The translations under genes and the position numbers were made by a program. Shown here one piece after another: positions 34,081-46,418 of a stretch of 64,000 nt of DNA. The notes under the pieces were generated by a model that did not search any database, had not been told where the DNA came from, and was given only the letters and a program-made list of their open reading frames with translations. Positions within the stretch are counted from its first letter, which is position 1. Every line of letters begins with the position of its first letter. Source of the DNA: Lentinula raphanica (lineage: Eukaryota > Basidiomycota > Agaricomycetes > Agaricales > Omphalotaceae); assembly GCA_027919835.1 (NCBI GenBank), contig JANVFP010000004.1, positions 744,001 through 808,000 of the forward strand. The letters are read 5' to 3'.

Positions 34081-34564
34081 TGACTCGGATTGTGCTAACT
34101 CCGGACTGAGACTCACGGTTGTTTATCCAACTTTCGTCGGACCATGTCTCTTTCTAGACTCTTTCTGGCTTGCAGCTACCCCAGCGGATCTTGTTAGTGA
34201 ACTGTAACTTTCCATCCGAGTAGTGAGTACGTTTTTGTTCTTCATCGTCGCCATCTGAGCCTTCGGTAGCATCTTCAAGCTGCATATGTCACGTCGTGAC
34301 TTAATTTGAGCAGTCTGACCTGTGCATAGCGAATTTTTTGAGGCTTAGCGCTTAGAGCCCGGGTCCATGAGCGAGCATTGTGAAAGACCTTGTACGAGGT
34401 ATTGGTCTAGACCTGGTTCAGACATGAGGGAGCTAAGCGCTGAGAAACTACAAACATAACTTATTGATTTCTATAGGAAGGAATAGATAAGGAAGGGCAT
34501 GTGCATAAATATGGGATAACGGTAAAGGTAAGTAAAAGTGATAGTTCGTTTGTGACCGCTTCTA
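34081..34564. other. Short intergenic stretch
   Basis: No gene was seen. It lies between the COG6 pseudogene and the repeat-tailed secreted protein. A pair of ctaagcgct/agcgcttag words near 34345 and 34435 is the only notable structure. Confidence 0.4.
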
Positions 34565-35040
34565 ATGAAAAGCGCTCGAGTGATTAGACTGGTTCGGCTC
34601 CTGCCACTTCTTCACCATGTACGGCTCCGCTGTGGCCTCTCGTTTCTCCCGAATGGGTTCCTACTTCGCCATGTACTCCTGCTGCTCCCGGATGTGCTCC
34701 TGCTTCTTCCAGGATGGACTTCTCCTTCGATGTGGGCTCCTACTGCTCCCTATGGGCTCCCGCCTCGCCATGAACTCCTGCTTCTTCCAGGTGGGGTCCG
34801 GCTTCTTCAGGATGGGCTCCTGCCTCGACGTGGACTCCTGCTTCTCCCGGATGAACTCCTGCTTCTCCAGGATGAGCTCCGGCATGGACGTGGACTCCTG
34901 CTTCGTCATGAGCTCCGGCTTCGCCGTGGACTTCTCCAAGATGAGCTCCGGCTTCTCCGTGGAGTCCTCCTTCATCATGGACTTCTGCTTCACCATGGAC
35001 TGCCGCTCCGTCATGCCCTTGTGCTGCCAGTCCCTGTGTA
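34565..35040 (-). repeat. GC-rich coding tandem repeat (EAGxH type)
   Basis: Roughly 12-18 bp units encode variants of GEAGVHPGEAGAH. The array is coding in the gene at 34740-35867 and continues past that gene's stop into 34565-34739, where the same repeat can be read in a different frame ending GAEPV. The plus strand therefore also has a long open frame, an artefact of the repeat. Confidence 0.8.
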
Positions 35041-35867
35041 AACCCAGGTGCTCGTGGGTTATAATCCATTACGAGCTCATGATAATCGCGCGCTCTGTAG
35101 GAAAAGATGGTTTGTAGAGCATCGATATTACAAGGACCTTTGATCGACCGTTGGCCTTGTAGATCTTCAGAATCATAATCCTGGAATGCTGGAGAGAAAA
35201 GCAGTCGCAAAGCGGCCTGTATGTACCCCCTGTTGCTGAGCTCAACCAACACAGGCACCATGGTGGTATCATCCTCCCGGGTGCCTATTCTTGTCAGGAG
35301 ATCTCCGCCACCTTTCATGTAGAGATACTGGCTATTCTGGTTAGGTGTTAGGAATATTTGACCCATGTGGGTGAATTCACCAGGCTGGGAGGAATCCGGG
35401 ACGTGAGGCAGAGCAAGAAGAGGGATATTAGGTTTCCTCGGGTTATAGAGATCAACGACGAGAGAAACGCTATCAGGGGAAGGACGATGGGCTCTGTATT
35501 CGAAATGCTTCTGTGGTTGTTTATAATCCCCGACGATTAATCTTGACCTTTCGGTAGGGAGCCCGTTTTCGAGATAGTCAACATAGACATTGACAGGCTC
35601 ATCTGCTACGATGCAATATGATATGTGAGTACTCAAACGAGGAAAAGAGGAGGGACAATATTCACGTTGGAATATTGCTATGCGGGACCTGACCCACCCC
35701 CTTGTCGGTGGGTTGGGGTAAGGGACGTGCTCAGCTCCACCAAATGGTATGCCAGTTCCATAGACACCAGCTACATCCATTGGCAATGCCCCTACCACCC
35801 CTCCATTGCCACGAGTGAGTAGAAGCATCAAAATTGTCGTAATGAGAGACGGGGTTGCCAGAAGCAT
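34740..35867 (-). CDS. Secreted protein with His/Gly/Glu-rich repeat tail
   Basis: A single open frame of 375 aa starts at ATG 35867. It opens with a signal peptide (LITTILMLLLTRGNGGVVGA). A globular part of about 250 aa with alternating hydrophobic strands follows, with no domain I recognise. The last ~100 residues are low-complexity repeats of GEAGVHxE type with a His roughly every six residues, which could bind metal ions. The stop at 34740 falls inside the repeat, and the repeat goes on downstream in another frame, so a slippage event has probably changed the C-terminus. Likely extracellular or cell-wall associated. Function unknown. Confidence 0.7.
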   Translation of the reverse strand: MLLATPSLITTILMLLLTRGNGGVVGALPMDVAGVYGTGIPFGGAEHVPYPNPPTRGWVRSRIAIFQREYCPSSFPRLSTHISYCIVADEPVNVYVDYLENGLPTERSRLIVGDYKQPQKHFEYRAHRPSPDSVSLVVDLYNPRKPNIPLLALPHVPDSSQPGEFTHMGQIFLTPNQNSQYLYMKGGGDLLTRIGTREDDTTMVPVLVELSNRGYIQAALRLLFSPAFQDYDSEDLQGQRSIKGPCNIDALQTIFSYRARDYHELVMDYNPRAPGFTQGLAAQGHDGAAVHGEAEVHDEGGLHGEAGAHLGEVHGEAGAHDEAGVHVHAGAHPGEAGVHPGEAGVHVEAGAHPEEAGPHLEEAGVHGEAGAHREQ

Positions 35868-37568
35868 TCTGCAAGGCTAGGTGGAATGATCATTAGTACT
35901 GAATTTTGAGTGCTCAGTCATGTCAATCATCCTACATACCAGTAGACTTTGTAGCAGGTTGTATAGATAAATGCGGAGAAGATTGGAAAGATCGACTCGT
36001 GTCGAGTTTTGTTGATAGATGTGATCGAGGCTAAGAAGAGAGAGATGATCCTGATCAGCAAGAAGTTGAGGTCGAGGACAGAAACGACGTAGTCACCAAG
36101 CCAAACTAGTTGCAGTAAATGCGTCCTCTTTGCCAGCAAAGATGAAGGTGAGAGTCTCGAATTCAATGAAGAGAGATAGAACTACTGGGGGCCCATAGTT
36201 CCATGAAAGCAACTGGTATTTAATACCGTTGTATTGGCTCAAGTAATTGACGCACAGAGCACTGCATGGAGCACGGAGCACGGCTGACTAGCGAGACGCG
36301 ATAGGACCTGATAGGACAGCGGCGATAGCCCTAATTCAACGAGATAAGGTGCGATCTTGTAGCTCAAATTTCAAAACCAGTGTAATATCTGCATTCAGCA
36401 GCACTGAGTCAGGGAATATCTGGGAATATCAGGCTAGTAGCTACTAGTAGTAGATGCTGAGTTCTGATGCCAGATGGCGGTGAAACGAGGAATTTTGCTA
36501 GCGATGAGTTTTTCTTCCTCTTCACCCTTCTGCAATGCCCGGATATGTATGAACTGCCGTCGATGTGCATGACTTGATGCGAAGAATCGATTAGGTTCAC
36601 CAAGTACTACTATCGATTCAAGCACATATTCGTCGTTACTGAATCATCGGTACCACGAAATTTGTGTGGAGCGGGCAGCATAAGGCAGCATATGATACTA
36701 GAGCGGAATTTCAGCTTGAATTTTATCGATAACAGCGGCCACTTGCATCAATCATCCTTTTTCTCCAAACAATCATTTGGGTTTTGCACATATGCACACC
36801 CTGTGCAGAAGCTGTTTACGCTGCGCCCTTTTATGCCATCTAGACTTAGAGAGAAGCTGAGAGAAGGCTAGAGAAGGGCGTAAAAATGGCTCCTGAAGCA
36901 GCATGGAGATAAATCAGGGCGATAGCTGGGCAGACTATCAGCCAGGTGCGAGAGGGTGCAAGGAGGTACAGGTAAAATGTATTTGGAAGAACGCTGATGG
37001 GGCTCACCGAACGTCAAATGGTGTCTAAGTTATTGAATCTCTCCAACTTGAGGTGTATGATCGAGCACAGAGTGCCAGCAAGCCAGCAGTGGCAAACACC
37101 GTGCTTGTGGCACCTCCCTGGAAATCAGGCAATCGTCGCAGAGGAGAAATAACTCGGAACACATACTTAGATTATCCATTCCTTCCAGCCCATTGTTGAG
37201 TATTGCATATATGCCGCACCAACTGAACGACAGCCCGGACCAGCCTTGTCATAGCTTGTCATTTGTTATCGGATGAAACTGCAGGGGTAATTATCATATT
37301 GTCGGCTGTTGTTGTATGCCATTGACCAATCTTTAGCCTTAAGCCCTCCTAAGCCTAGGGTAGCGACTGGTTTCGATATGCTCCATCATCCATGTGTCTC
37401 AGTCGGATGAGATAAGAGTCAATAGAAGGAAATGGAATCGAGAATCTCGATAGGTCGTGATGGATAGGTCCATATGCCGAAATTGTGGCCTAGTGTGGCC
37501 CGTGCGTCGTGCCATAAGTCACCGAAAGAAAGTTTTGGACGGATCCACAGCGGAGTAGACTGGACCAG
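35868..37568. other. Intergenic region with the second copy of the duplication unit
   Basis: No intact gene. From about 36245 the sequence resembles 29490 onward (aattgacgcac, catggagcacgg, gataaggtgcgatcttg), marking the left part of the duplicated block. The 35.9-36.2 kb part is the upstream region of the gene ending at 34740. Confidence 0.55.
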
Positions 37569-37575
37569 TATAAAA
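37569..37575 (+). promoter_or_regulatory. TATA box of the secreted-protein gene at 37718
   Basis: TATAAAA lies 149 bp upstream of the ATG, in the same position and sequence context as the TATA box of paralogue 1 at 30436. Confidence 0.7.
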
Positions 37576-37717
37576 CCCTCACTGCTAAATCGTCGAACCT
37601 CCCATTCTGGTGACTTTCCCTCCAAAAGTTCTTTTGCTGGCCAAAAGAACCGTGACTACCCGGCGAATCAACACACTTTCGATCTCCATTATCCACTCGA
37701 GTACGTCAGCGAGCAAA

Positions 37718-38463
37718 ATGCATTTGCCGGACAGTACTCTCTTGATTTCATTCGCTTTGTGCCTCGTTGCACAGATTGTCGGTGGTGCTCCTATCGGCGA
37801 GGTGAAGCCTATCCCGTCAGTAATGTGCCTCATACTCACTAGGGGTTTTCAGAGTGTTGGTGGTACTCCTACTTCCGACGAAAGAAAGCTCACTTCCGAG
37901 AAAAGGTATGAAGCAATTAAGGTGAGCCATCCCGCCAGCAATGTACCTCATACTCACTAACAGTCTTCAGAGTTTGAATCAGGCTTACATACGCGGCTAT
38001 GGGGATATGATGGGGCCATCATATGCAGAGCTTGAACCAACTGCCGACGAGGTGTGCAATTTGAGTTTGGAGATGTGGGGTGAAGAATCCGGGACGAATC
38101 AGAGAAAGTGGCAGACTTTGAATCCATCTGGAGCTAAAGGACTTCCCAAGACAACACTCGATTTTGAATTCACAGGGGCCGCCAACAGTGAAGCCTGTCC
38201 CCCTGGAGCTCCCTGCACCGGTAGCCGGAGCCCTAACGATGTATGGAAAATTGAGTCAGAAACGAAGAAGGATGTGTTGACAATCAGTATTCAGGTATGC
38301 GAGAGTCCCTACCGATCTTGAAAGCCTTTGGCCCTGACTCTTACTTTATCTCAACCGTTATCTTCAACCGCAGTCGGCCACTGAGATCGTTGTTTACAGA
38401 GACAGGAAGCATGTTGGCGTGAAAAACAGACTGGCAAACAGACTGACACGTATAGCCCAGTGA
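37718..38463 (+). CDS. Small secreted protein, paralogue 2
   Basis: Four exons: signal-peptide exon (LLISFALCLVAQIVGGAPIG), a short exon SVGGTPTSDERKLTSEKRYE, the main exon from about 37973 to 38294, and a last exon ending at TGA 38461-38463 (VVYRDRKHVGVKNRLANRLT). The ACPPGAPCTGSRSPND turn and following beta strand match paralogue 1 at 30585. The two differ by an extra small exon, seemingly produced by duplication of an intron-exon border: the words gtgagccatcccgccag and gtgaagcctatcccgtcag begin adjacent introns. Secreted, function unknown. Confidence 0.72.
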
Positions 38464-39015
38464 TCGCCTTTGCCCTTTGCGTCTTCCATGAGTCGTGACA
38501 GTTGCTGTCGCTCATCGGCAGGGGACTAGAGATTGCATAGTATCTATGACAGTGCACAGTAGGATACCGCATCTTCAGTACCGTTCTTCACTGGATTCGT
38601 ATGAGCTATGCACTTACTGTATCCATTCCTGATCATCGATCAACTCTCGAAGGCATATGCGCCCGCGTCTCCAAGTCCTTTGTAGCAGAAATCTGAAGCG
38701 TTAGTCACTTGGAAAGGACAAGCGTGTGGGACTGAATGGACAAGCTATTCAGGGCTGTCCTTTGACCGCGCAGAACGAGAAAACAAACCTAATCATTCTC
38801 AGACTCTCAAATCCGGATCGCGAACTTGAGTTTGACATCTGATATTTTGAGAGTCTTGAAAATGGAAAATAGAGCTTGAACGACGTTGGATCTCAGCTCC
38901 GTAGTCTCGCCGGTCACAGATAATATGAGTGAAAGAGCACGAAGAATGAGGATTCCTTCGAGATTAGATTAATAGATGACTCCGATTAGTGATGGCTGTG
39001 AAGTTGTTGATAATA
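38464..39015. other. Intergenic spacer between secreted gene and PPR gene
   Basis: It holds the 3' ends of two converging genes. The stretch near 38572-38640 matches 31351-31420, part of the block duplication. No gene is seen. Confidence 0.5.
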
Positions 39016-42000
39016 TCATAGAGAGTATTCATCGCAATCCGCGCCCTCCTCTATATGTTCTTTTCGAGACGCGGTCATTTTCTTCTCCAAAACAATATCT
39101 CCTTCAGGGTGTCTGGGGGGATGAGCTCGAACACCAGCCCTTATGGCCTCATCCCTCCTCACCCTCAGAGCCCACTCATAACTTTTGCAGATCCACTTTA
39201 TATACGCCAGGTCTTTCTCCCGCCTCCTTCTCGACTCCTTTCTTCTTTCAAGTTTCTGTTGGAGGATCTGCTCCGCGGTCATTTCATTCGTACTTGAGCC
39301 GTTTAGATCCCCTGCTCGCTCCTCAGTGTAAGAGGTACTTCCAGAATCAGCGACCGAGTTTTCCTCCCCGGTATTCGTCGGGTACAAACCACTGAAGGCA
39401 ATGATCCGGTGATGCAATACCTCTAAGTCTCGCCACATCAGTACAGGGGGGATTTGGGATGTTTGTGAGTTTGGGGCATTGTAGGAAGATGCCAGAGGTG
39501 TGGATTGTTCAGCGTACACGGCATCAACTGCATCCGTTGGTGATGTAAGCCTCACAAGTGGCCGGGCACCGACGAGTGATGTTCGAGTACTCCGGAAGAC
39601 CGGTTTGGATATACTACGCGTGGTTGAAAGATTGGAAGCAGAGGAAGGGTGTCGTACGGCTGAAGGCGGGTACTTAGACACGAACGCACGGATATGGGAC
39701 AAGGCTTCTACAACGTTATTTGTTCTGTTGAGCTTTGTTAATATCTCATGAAGATTGAGATGAGATTGAAAGCCTACATAGCCAACAGCCTGATCCAGGC
39801 AATGTGTGCACGTTCTGTCATTCTCGGTTCTACCATTCCCCTTCCCTCGAATGCAGTTTCGAATCTCCGAAGCAAATCCTTTCCAAACTTCAACGCCAGA
39901 TCCCTTTCTGGCTTCTTTGCCAGCGTACAACGCTCCAGTGCTTCTACGTATGTTCGTGGATTGGGTTTCGGAGATTGAAGAGGGGAGAATTTGCTATCAA
40001 CATTTGGCATAGACTGGATGATCTGTGTATTGTTGAAGCTCCAGCTAGGCGTTTCAGAATAGATACTCTCGGGATATAGATTATCGAACAAGTTGATAGA
40101 AGCATCCAATGAAGCATGAGCGTAGTAGATCGATAGATATGAATTGAGGAGTGGTGTCGTTAAATGAACAGCGGTGAATTTGTTTTCAAGGACGTTCGTT
40201 ACATCAGAGTAAGGAGGGGAGAAGGAGGGGGCAGTTTTGGAAGAAAGTGAGGATGAGTCTCTTGTTTCGCGTAGAATTCTGTCGAACAGCATATCAGCCT
40301 CAACTATGACTTCCGCGCTTGTTTGAGGAGGGACATGAGAGAATGCTGAATAACTGTTAGGATTGGAGGCGATAGAAGTAGACCCCTCCTGCAGAGGTTC
40401 TCGAGGGTTCGACGAGTCGTTCGAACCGCTCAGGATTGGTTGTGAATCCACCTGGTCGGGGTTCAGCGATCTCGATGTTGAGACCAGACCTGATACATCC
40501 ATATGTCCTTCTGAAATTTGAGCAGGCTGCGCCACTGTTCCTCCACTCTCCTCATCCTTGACTTGACTTTCAACAACCCTTGCCAACGACCTCTTGAACG
40601 GAGGCTTATACGCCGCATATGCATGAAATATATGCATCATCACCTCTTCGTCGACCTCAACGGAACCACTCCCTACTCCTCTGACCATCTCCGCCAATAT
40701 CCACCTCGCCCTGCCCAAATCTCCAACCCTTTTCGCTCCCTCGAGCAACGCACAAAAAGTCCTCTTGCTCGGCACATACGCCGGGGACCCATAGGCGTCT
40801 CGATGAGAATCCAGCATCTGCCTTGCAAGTCGGAACGCTTCGTTGACATATTCCCTTCGTTTACTCAACCCAGTCCTGCCTTTTGAAGCGGACCCGGCAC
40901 GAGCACAAGCCAGGACTACGGCATCCCAAGAGTCTCTCGTTGGGATCAAGTTCTTTTCGACGGTCATCTCATACCACAGATCTAGAGCTCTGTCTACGTC
41001 CGATGAACCTTTGGAACTTGAATTTGGGGTATGAGGGGAAGCACAGGCTCTGATCATTTGTGTATAGAGGAACACGTCAGGATTCGGATGAGCGACATAA
41101 CGCATGTGCGAGAAAAGATCCCAGGCTTGGGCGTGTGCGAGGGCGGGTGATGTGTATCTTGCGAATGAGAGCGGGGAAGAGTCCGAAAGCGAAAGGTTTT
41201 CGTCATCGTGGCTAGATGATCCAGTAGCAAATAACCTCCCTATCACTTTACTGTACGTCTTCATTGGGGCGGGGATACCCTTCGTTTCGTAAGCGTGTAG
41301 GACGTCCAATGCAGATAAAGGGATGATATTTTGTGGTGTGCAGGACAGGTGAAGATTTATGTGGAGATGGCGTTGCGTAGATGTTGGAACAGAGCCTATA
41401 TTGGAAGACGTGTGAGCAACCTTCGTACATCGACATCATTTATTGACATCGCATCGAAACAACGATGAACTAAGACTAACCATCAATGAATTTCTCCAGA
41501 CACTTTTCAAACATTGTAACGTCCCTGGCCTCGATGTACAGCTGAAGAAGTGCGTTCAATTGATATTCTGGGACTGGAAGGTTGCAGCGCTAGAAAAGAA
41601 GCGAATGTAAGTATTGGAATGAGAAAGGACAGGATAAGATGTCCGTCAGGTGGAGAGAATTGACTCACTTTCATCAATCCGACTACTTGTTCAACAACGC
41701 CTGCATCCCGATCATGAACGCCGGTCCTAATGAGAGCTTCCCATTCTGATGTTGAGAGAAGAGGGACAGGTAATCGAAGCAAACTCGAGCCATCATAAGT
41801 CGACTCATTCGTTGAAGAAGTGACAGTGGAAGACAAAGAATTGACAGACATAGCCTGATTGATCCTTTGGGCCTTCCGCTCGAGCTCTGCCAAGAAGTGG
41901 TCTAGTTGACCCACAACACGGTGAGACAGTGTTCCCGTCGCCGTAGTCCCTGTTCCATCTGAATCGATGCCGAATCCCAATCGTCGATGGACATCCTCCA

Positions 42001-42730
42001 GAACACTCAGATCAGTGTGATACTGTTCGTCAGAAATTGCTCTGGTTGTTAATGCAGTCAATTCGGGATTGGTAATGGTGTTGTCATCTGTATCAGTATC
42101 GACAGGATTTGGGGAAATTGGATGAGCAAGAATATCTTCGTAGAAAGTTGCAAGGTCTTGTTCAGAGAATGTGGGGATTTCGAACTCTTCGGTGGCTTCC
42201 TGTATTATAATGGCAGTGTTCAGAATTTGCCTGTCACTAGAAAGTCAAAGGCTACCCACCACTTCATCAGTCACCTTCTCCAGTTCCCTTATTCGTCGAG
42301 ACAGCTCCGCACTAAGCTTGTTTGCGTTCTCCTCCGCATTCCAGTTTTTATTAACAGGTAATATTGACTTTGCGGCAAACTCAGGACTTTGTACTCGAAG
42401 TGCAGTACTGTTGTCCTGAGAGCGACTGGCCCGACTTTCTTGACCTTCTGTGCCGCCTCCTACGTGACGACCTGCGCGTCCGCTACCACCATAACGCTCA
42501 CGACCGTGAGGACCATGTCTTTTCAACGGACTACCACCAGACTTCTCCCCGTCGAAGATCAGTTCCTGCTGAGATGGCTGTCGAGTAGGAGTCTTCAAAG
42601 CTAGCGCCGCTGCATGAGATAGATGCCGGCGGAAGTATTTCGGGCATGTGAGGGTGTTGTAAGATGATGGAAGACGAGACAGAGAAGATGCAGAGGAGAA
42701 AGTGTAGTCCAAAAGAGCAGGAGGAAGCAT
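39016..42730 (-). CDS. Pentatricopeptide-repeat (PPR) protein, probably mitochondrial
   Basis: Six or so exons run from ATG 42730 to the stop at 39016, about 1,150 aa. The N-terminus is rich in Arg/Ser/Leu with few acidic residues (SSYNTLTCPKYFRRHLSHA), as in mitochondrial presequences. Helical-pair repeats typical of PPR proteins are visible: SEWEALIRTGVHDRDAGVVE, PEYQLNALLQLYIEARD, MKTYSKVIGRL, PDVFLYTQMIRACA, DSWDAVVLACARAG and SKRTFCALLEGAKRVGDLGR. Fungal PPR proteins act in mitochondrial RNA maturation and translation; the exact target cannot be told. The C-terminal exon (about 39016-39725) is lysine/arginine-rich near its end. Its intron near 39728-39783 keeps frame. A fragment of its 3' part is duplicated near 31600. 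Confidence 0.82.
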
Positions 42731-43146
42731 TCCACACGTTTGAAGTCTTCCTTAGCTAGGCTCTATTTGTCTGTTAACACTTCTTCGGTCAATTCGTTAG
42801 GGTCTACGAGGCTTCGAAAGAAATGGAGAAGTGAATTGAACTGAGGATAGACGCGAAATTTTTAGACGCTCATTCACAAGGGCGCTTACACTGACGAGTC
42901 GGCTTAATTTAAAGTTCAACAGGTTCACAAGGTCGCCAACTTGATCAGACGCGACGAAACACGTTTTCTGTAAGGATCTATCGTTCTTAGAGTAGAAGCT
43001 ACATTACAGCGGTACAATCTGTGTCTCCGTATGCCGTTGGTTACGATCCAAATCAGATCTTTCTGAAGACATAAACCACGGATTAATCGCGTGCATTGTA
43101 AGGAGTACAAGGAAAGACCCACAAAAGCCCACAAACCGGGAAGACC
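42731..43146. other. Upstream region of the PPR gene
   Basis: This 416-bp gap lies between the PPR start codon and the stop of the next minus-strand gene. It should hold the PPR promoter. No TATA box was noticed. Confidence 0.45.
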
Positions 43147-43989
43147 TCAATCAGAAGGTGAAAATGTTCCATCGAGCCCGAGCTCTTTCATCTTAGTTCG
43201 CAGATCGTCCACAGCCTCTATAACCCGTGCGAGATCTGCCCCTGCTCCAAGCAGTTCATCCCCAAATATCTCAGGTAAATCTATCTGGAGGGCTTTCAAT
43301 ATGGCCAGAATATAATCCATGTTATTTTCGATGGAAAAGTTCTGGGATCTACGCCTGACTTTCGACTCGAGTGAGCGAATGTTCGATCTGCTCAATTTTT
43401 CTAGAGCTTCCTCGAGCTTCTTCTTCAAAGCGTCGGGTGTGATTCTGAGTTGAGCAACGGTAGGATCGGGAGCGGTAGGATCACCTCTGGTACTGAGAGG
43501 GTCGATTTGGAATTTTGCTTCGACTCTGAGTTTGCCGTGTACAGTCTTCATAGCCCTAAAACGATATGTTGGAGAGACATGGAGCGTCCACCTCTCCGGT
43601 GTATCCGCTACGACGTCGGCCCCGAATCCGTGGATGCCGCGCAGCTTGCCAGTCTCTTTGTCGTAATATTCTCGTAGAACAGACACTTTCGGATGGCCTT
43701 GATTGATAAGGTAGTTGTGTTAAGAGCTGATTTCCAGCGATGAAAAAGACTTACCGATATCAGCCAAAATCAAGGAATCAGCCTGTACAGTTTGCCTCAC
43801 CACATCTGTAATGAACTGTTCACTAGGTCTGCCAGTGCGTGTAATCTCGGTGTCAGGGACCCGGATACCAGGTTCATTACCAGTAGACGGCGGCGGGACA
43901 CGCGGTAAAGGTATTGTGTGCACAGTCTGCTGGAGGAAAAGGAGAAGGAATAACAGAATGGGGAGTGCTGAAAAAAAAGACCGGAACAT
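43147..43989 (-). CDS. Secreted protein of unknown function
   Basis: Two exons start at ATG 43989. The N-terminus is a signal peptide (SALPILLFLLLFLQQTVHT) followed by a Pro-rich linker (IPLPRVPPPSTGNEPG). A GT-AG intron of about 58 bp near 43696-43753 joins in frame to a second exon reading GHPKVSVLREYYDKETGKLR, which contains beta-rich sequence and a C-terminal helical part (DALKKKLEEALEKLSRSN). The product is about 260 aa. No domain was recognised. The local cluster of secreted proteins (30585, 34740, 37718, 43147, 49087) suggests a secretome-rich neighbourhood. Confidence 0.75.
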
Positions 43990-46418
43990 CGTGGAACCCG
44001 GGGTATCGTGCAAGCTCAGGTGAACTGACGCTTGACGTTGCACATCAGTATCACAATTTCAGTACCACAAAGACGATGACTGACCAAAAACGAAGAATTT
44101 AAGAAAAAACGGGCGAGTGAATTTGACCTGCAAATCACTCCGTCACGAAAGATTGGGTAACTAGAAACTCAACGTTTCAATCAGTGCATTCGTACATTGC
44201 GTGAGTTGAACATACCGAACCAGCGTTTAGATATATCAAGGAGTTGAGGCGGAAGCTTCGAAGAGTGAGTCGAACGAGAGATGGAATCTTGAAAGTTAGA
44301 CTAGAGAGGTATTTTCTTCGCGGAGCTTTTTATGTACCCATCCCGGCCTATTCCGACACACCTCGCGATGGGCTTTGAAGATAGGCAAAGATGGGCTCAC
44401 ATGGAATACATGCTCCCCAATGGAGGCCGGTACACAGCCAGTAAGTAGCTAGATCAGGCTATGTGGGGCTGGGTTTCCCTTGTCACAGCCTCTCGAGTAC
44501 TTTCACAGCTTGCACTGAACCAGATGAGTGAGTTTCAAGTAGTCCGCCGCGGTTTGCCACGATGCATATCATCCTCAAAGACTTGGTACTTCGTGTGAGA
44601 AGAGCCATGATCCATTCGAGTTCACCAAGCATGGAAGCGAGTGGCACGGAGACTAGCCTATTGTCCGGGTCAGAGTCGATTTCTCGGGCTATACGCTGCT
44701 CGACGACTCCGCGTATGCTTGATTACCCGCAATCTCCGGCGACCCGGTGCAGAAGCTTGTAGGAGTCTTTATAGGTCTTTATGCCAAACACTGTAGCAGT
44801 CTAGCAGATATCGCTCTGATTTGGATCGTTACTAGGTATGATCCATCCAATGTACCGGCGTGCAGAGGTGTGCAGGCGCAAAGAAAACGACTGATTCACC
44901 ACTGATGAATTATATGTCGCGAAATTTCGAAGTTATCGATATCGGAGGGGGTTAGGGCTCGTCGGGGCTGATCCTGGCTCATCAAGCTAAGATGTTGCAA
45001 CTTTCAAGTGATGGAGAGGCTGAGTGAGTCTCAGTGAGAGGTGAGTTCGGCCGGAGTTCGGCAGGGTTGGCTCAGGCCTCCAGAGGCCTCCCGACTCTCC
45101 GAGGCTCACTACTAACTAGTACTGCACATTCTCACGGTACCGCGAGTCCAGCCTCCAGCCTTCGCGGCCGGTGTTGTTGCAACTTCGTTGAACTTCGCTC
45201 GAGTTTGAACGACCAGCGTCGACCCCGTTCAGCCTCTGACGCCTCAATTCCTCTCTAATTCTGCGGCTTCACATTCAACGACAGTCGCCTACAGTTCGAG
45301 CAACTCACAATTTAACTACACGACTTGCGAAATCGGACTCTAAGTATAGTAGGGCTGCAGTGTATGCATCCAGAATGATCCAGTGTTATCGTCGCCTAGA
45401 CTTGCCACTTGGAGAGTCATTGTGCCAACCTGTGACAACCCGTGAACATCCACTCCTTGTCAGACTTCTTTTCGTCTCGCAGAGTTCATTTCTTGCTAGC
45501 CCCACGATCCAAATTCCTTCCAATGCTTTTCCGGTATTGGCTTTTCTCAGAGTGGATATTGAGCAAGAGAGAGACAATGTGCATTGGCCAAATGGCGAGG
45601 ATATCTGAGCTCTTCGAGTATATGCTACCCCCATGCCTCGTAAGACAATTCCAAGTCGTAATCAAAATATGGATTGTGATTCATTTTACATACCACCAAC
45701 TTCATGAGATCTGTTTTTTTACTCGAGTAGTGCTCGAAAAGGATCCCTCGAGTAGATTCTCTTCGATGTCTGTAGAGAATCATCATGCCTGTAAGTAGTA
45801 CGCCAAGAGCTGGCGCTTTTGAACTTCGACGTGGAATCTTGAAGTTGAGCCCGTGGGAAACGAGCGCAGAACCTTCACTGTTTTGCAAAGCTCTCTTTGT
45901 GTGCTTCAGAATTCGTCAAAGAGCGAAAACGCAGCTGGCGATCCTTCTTTCGACTTCCAACTTGTTTCTTCTTTGTATCCCCGTAAAAGTCGGCTAAGGA
46001 TATAAGCCTCCAGGGCGGCGGCGCTTAGGCTGAGATGCGCTTGTCTTCGTATTACACGTCACCCACGGCTATTTCTTAACAATTGCCTGCTTTGTTCTCC
46101 TCTCTTTTACTACCTCAAAGGACTTGTCTTTCTTTCCGGACATCTCTCTAGTCACCGCCCAGTCCTTCCCCAACAGTCGGCGCTACCTTGGCACACTTTC
46201 TTTGTGCAACCAGCTCAACTGGTCCCTTGTAAAAAAAAGTACAAAGGATGCTTGTTTCCTCTGTATTTGAATCAACGACAAACATTACTTCCTTTGCCTT
46301 TAGGTTTCCTTCAATCGTTTGCGCCCCGGTGATACCGAAGTAAGTTGTCAGTCCCTTTGCACAAACGCTAGAACTCACACCTTATATTGCTCTCTAGTAC
46401 CCCCACAACATTCAATAA
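43990..46418. other. Long intergenic region without recognised gene
   Basis: About 2.4 kb without convincing coding potential. GC-richer fragments near 44400-45250 share short words with the duplicated blocks upstream (for example ggcgtgcagaggtgt near 44862, cf. ctgcagaggtgtcc near 29912). The end contains T/C-rich promoter-like sequence for the gene at 46419. Confidence 0.45.

Noticed and set aside
34565..35117. Two long plus-strand open frames across the repeat
   Set aside because: They read the reverse of the GEAGVH repeat in the minus-strand secreted gene. They are open only because of the repeat composition, and no start context or conserved character is seen.
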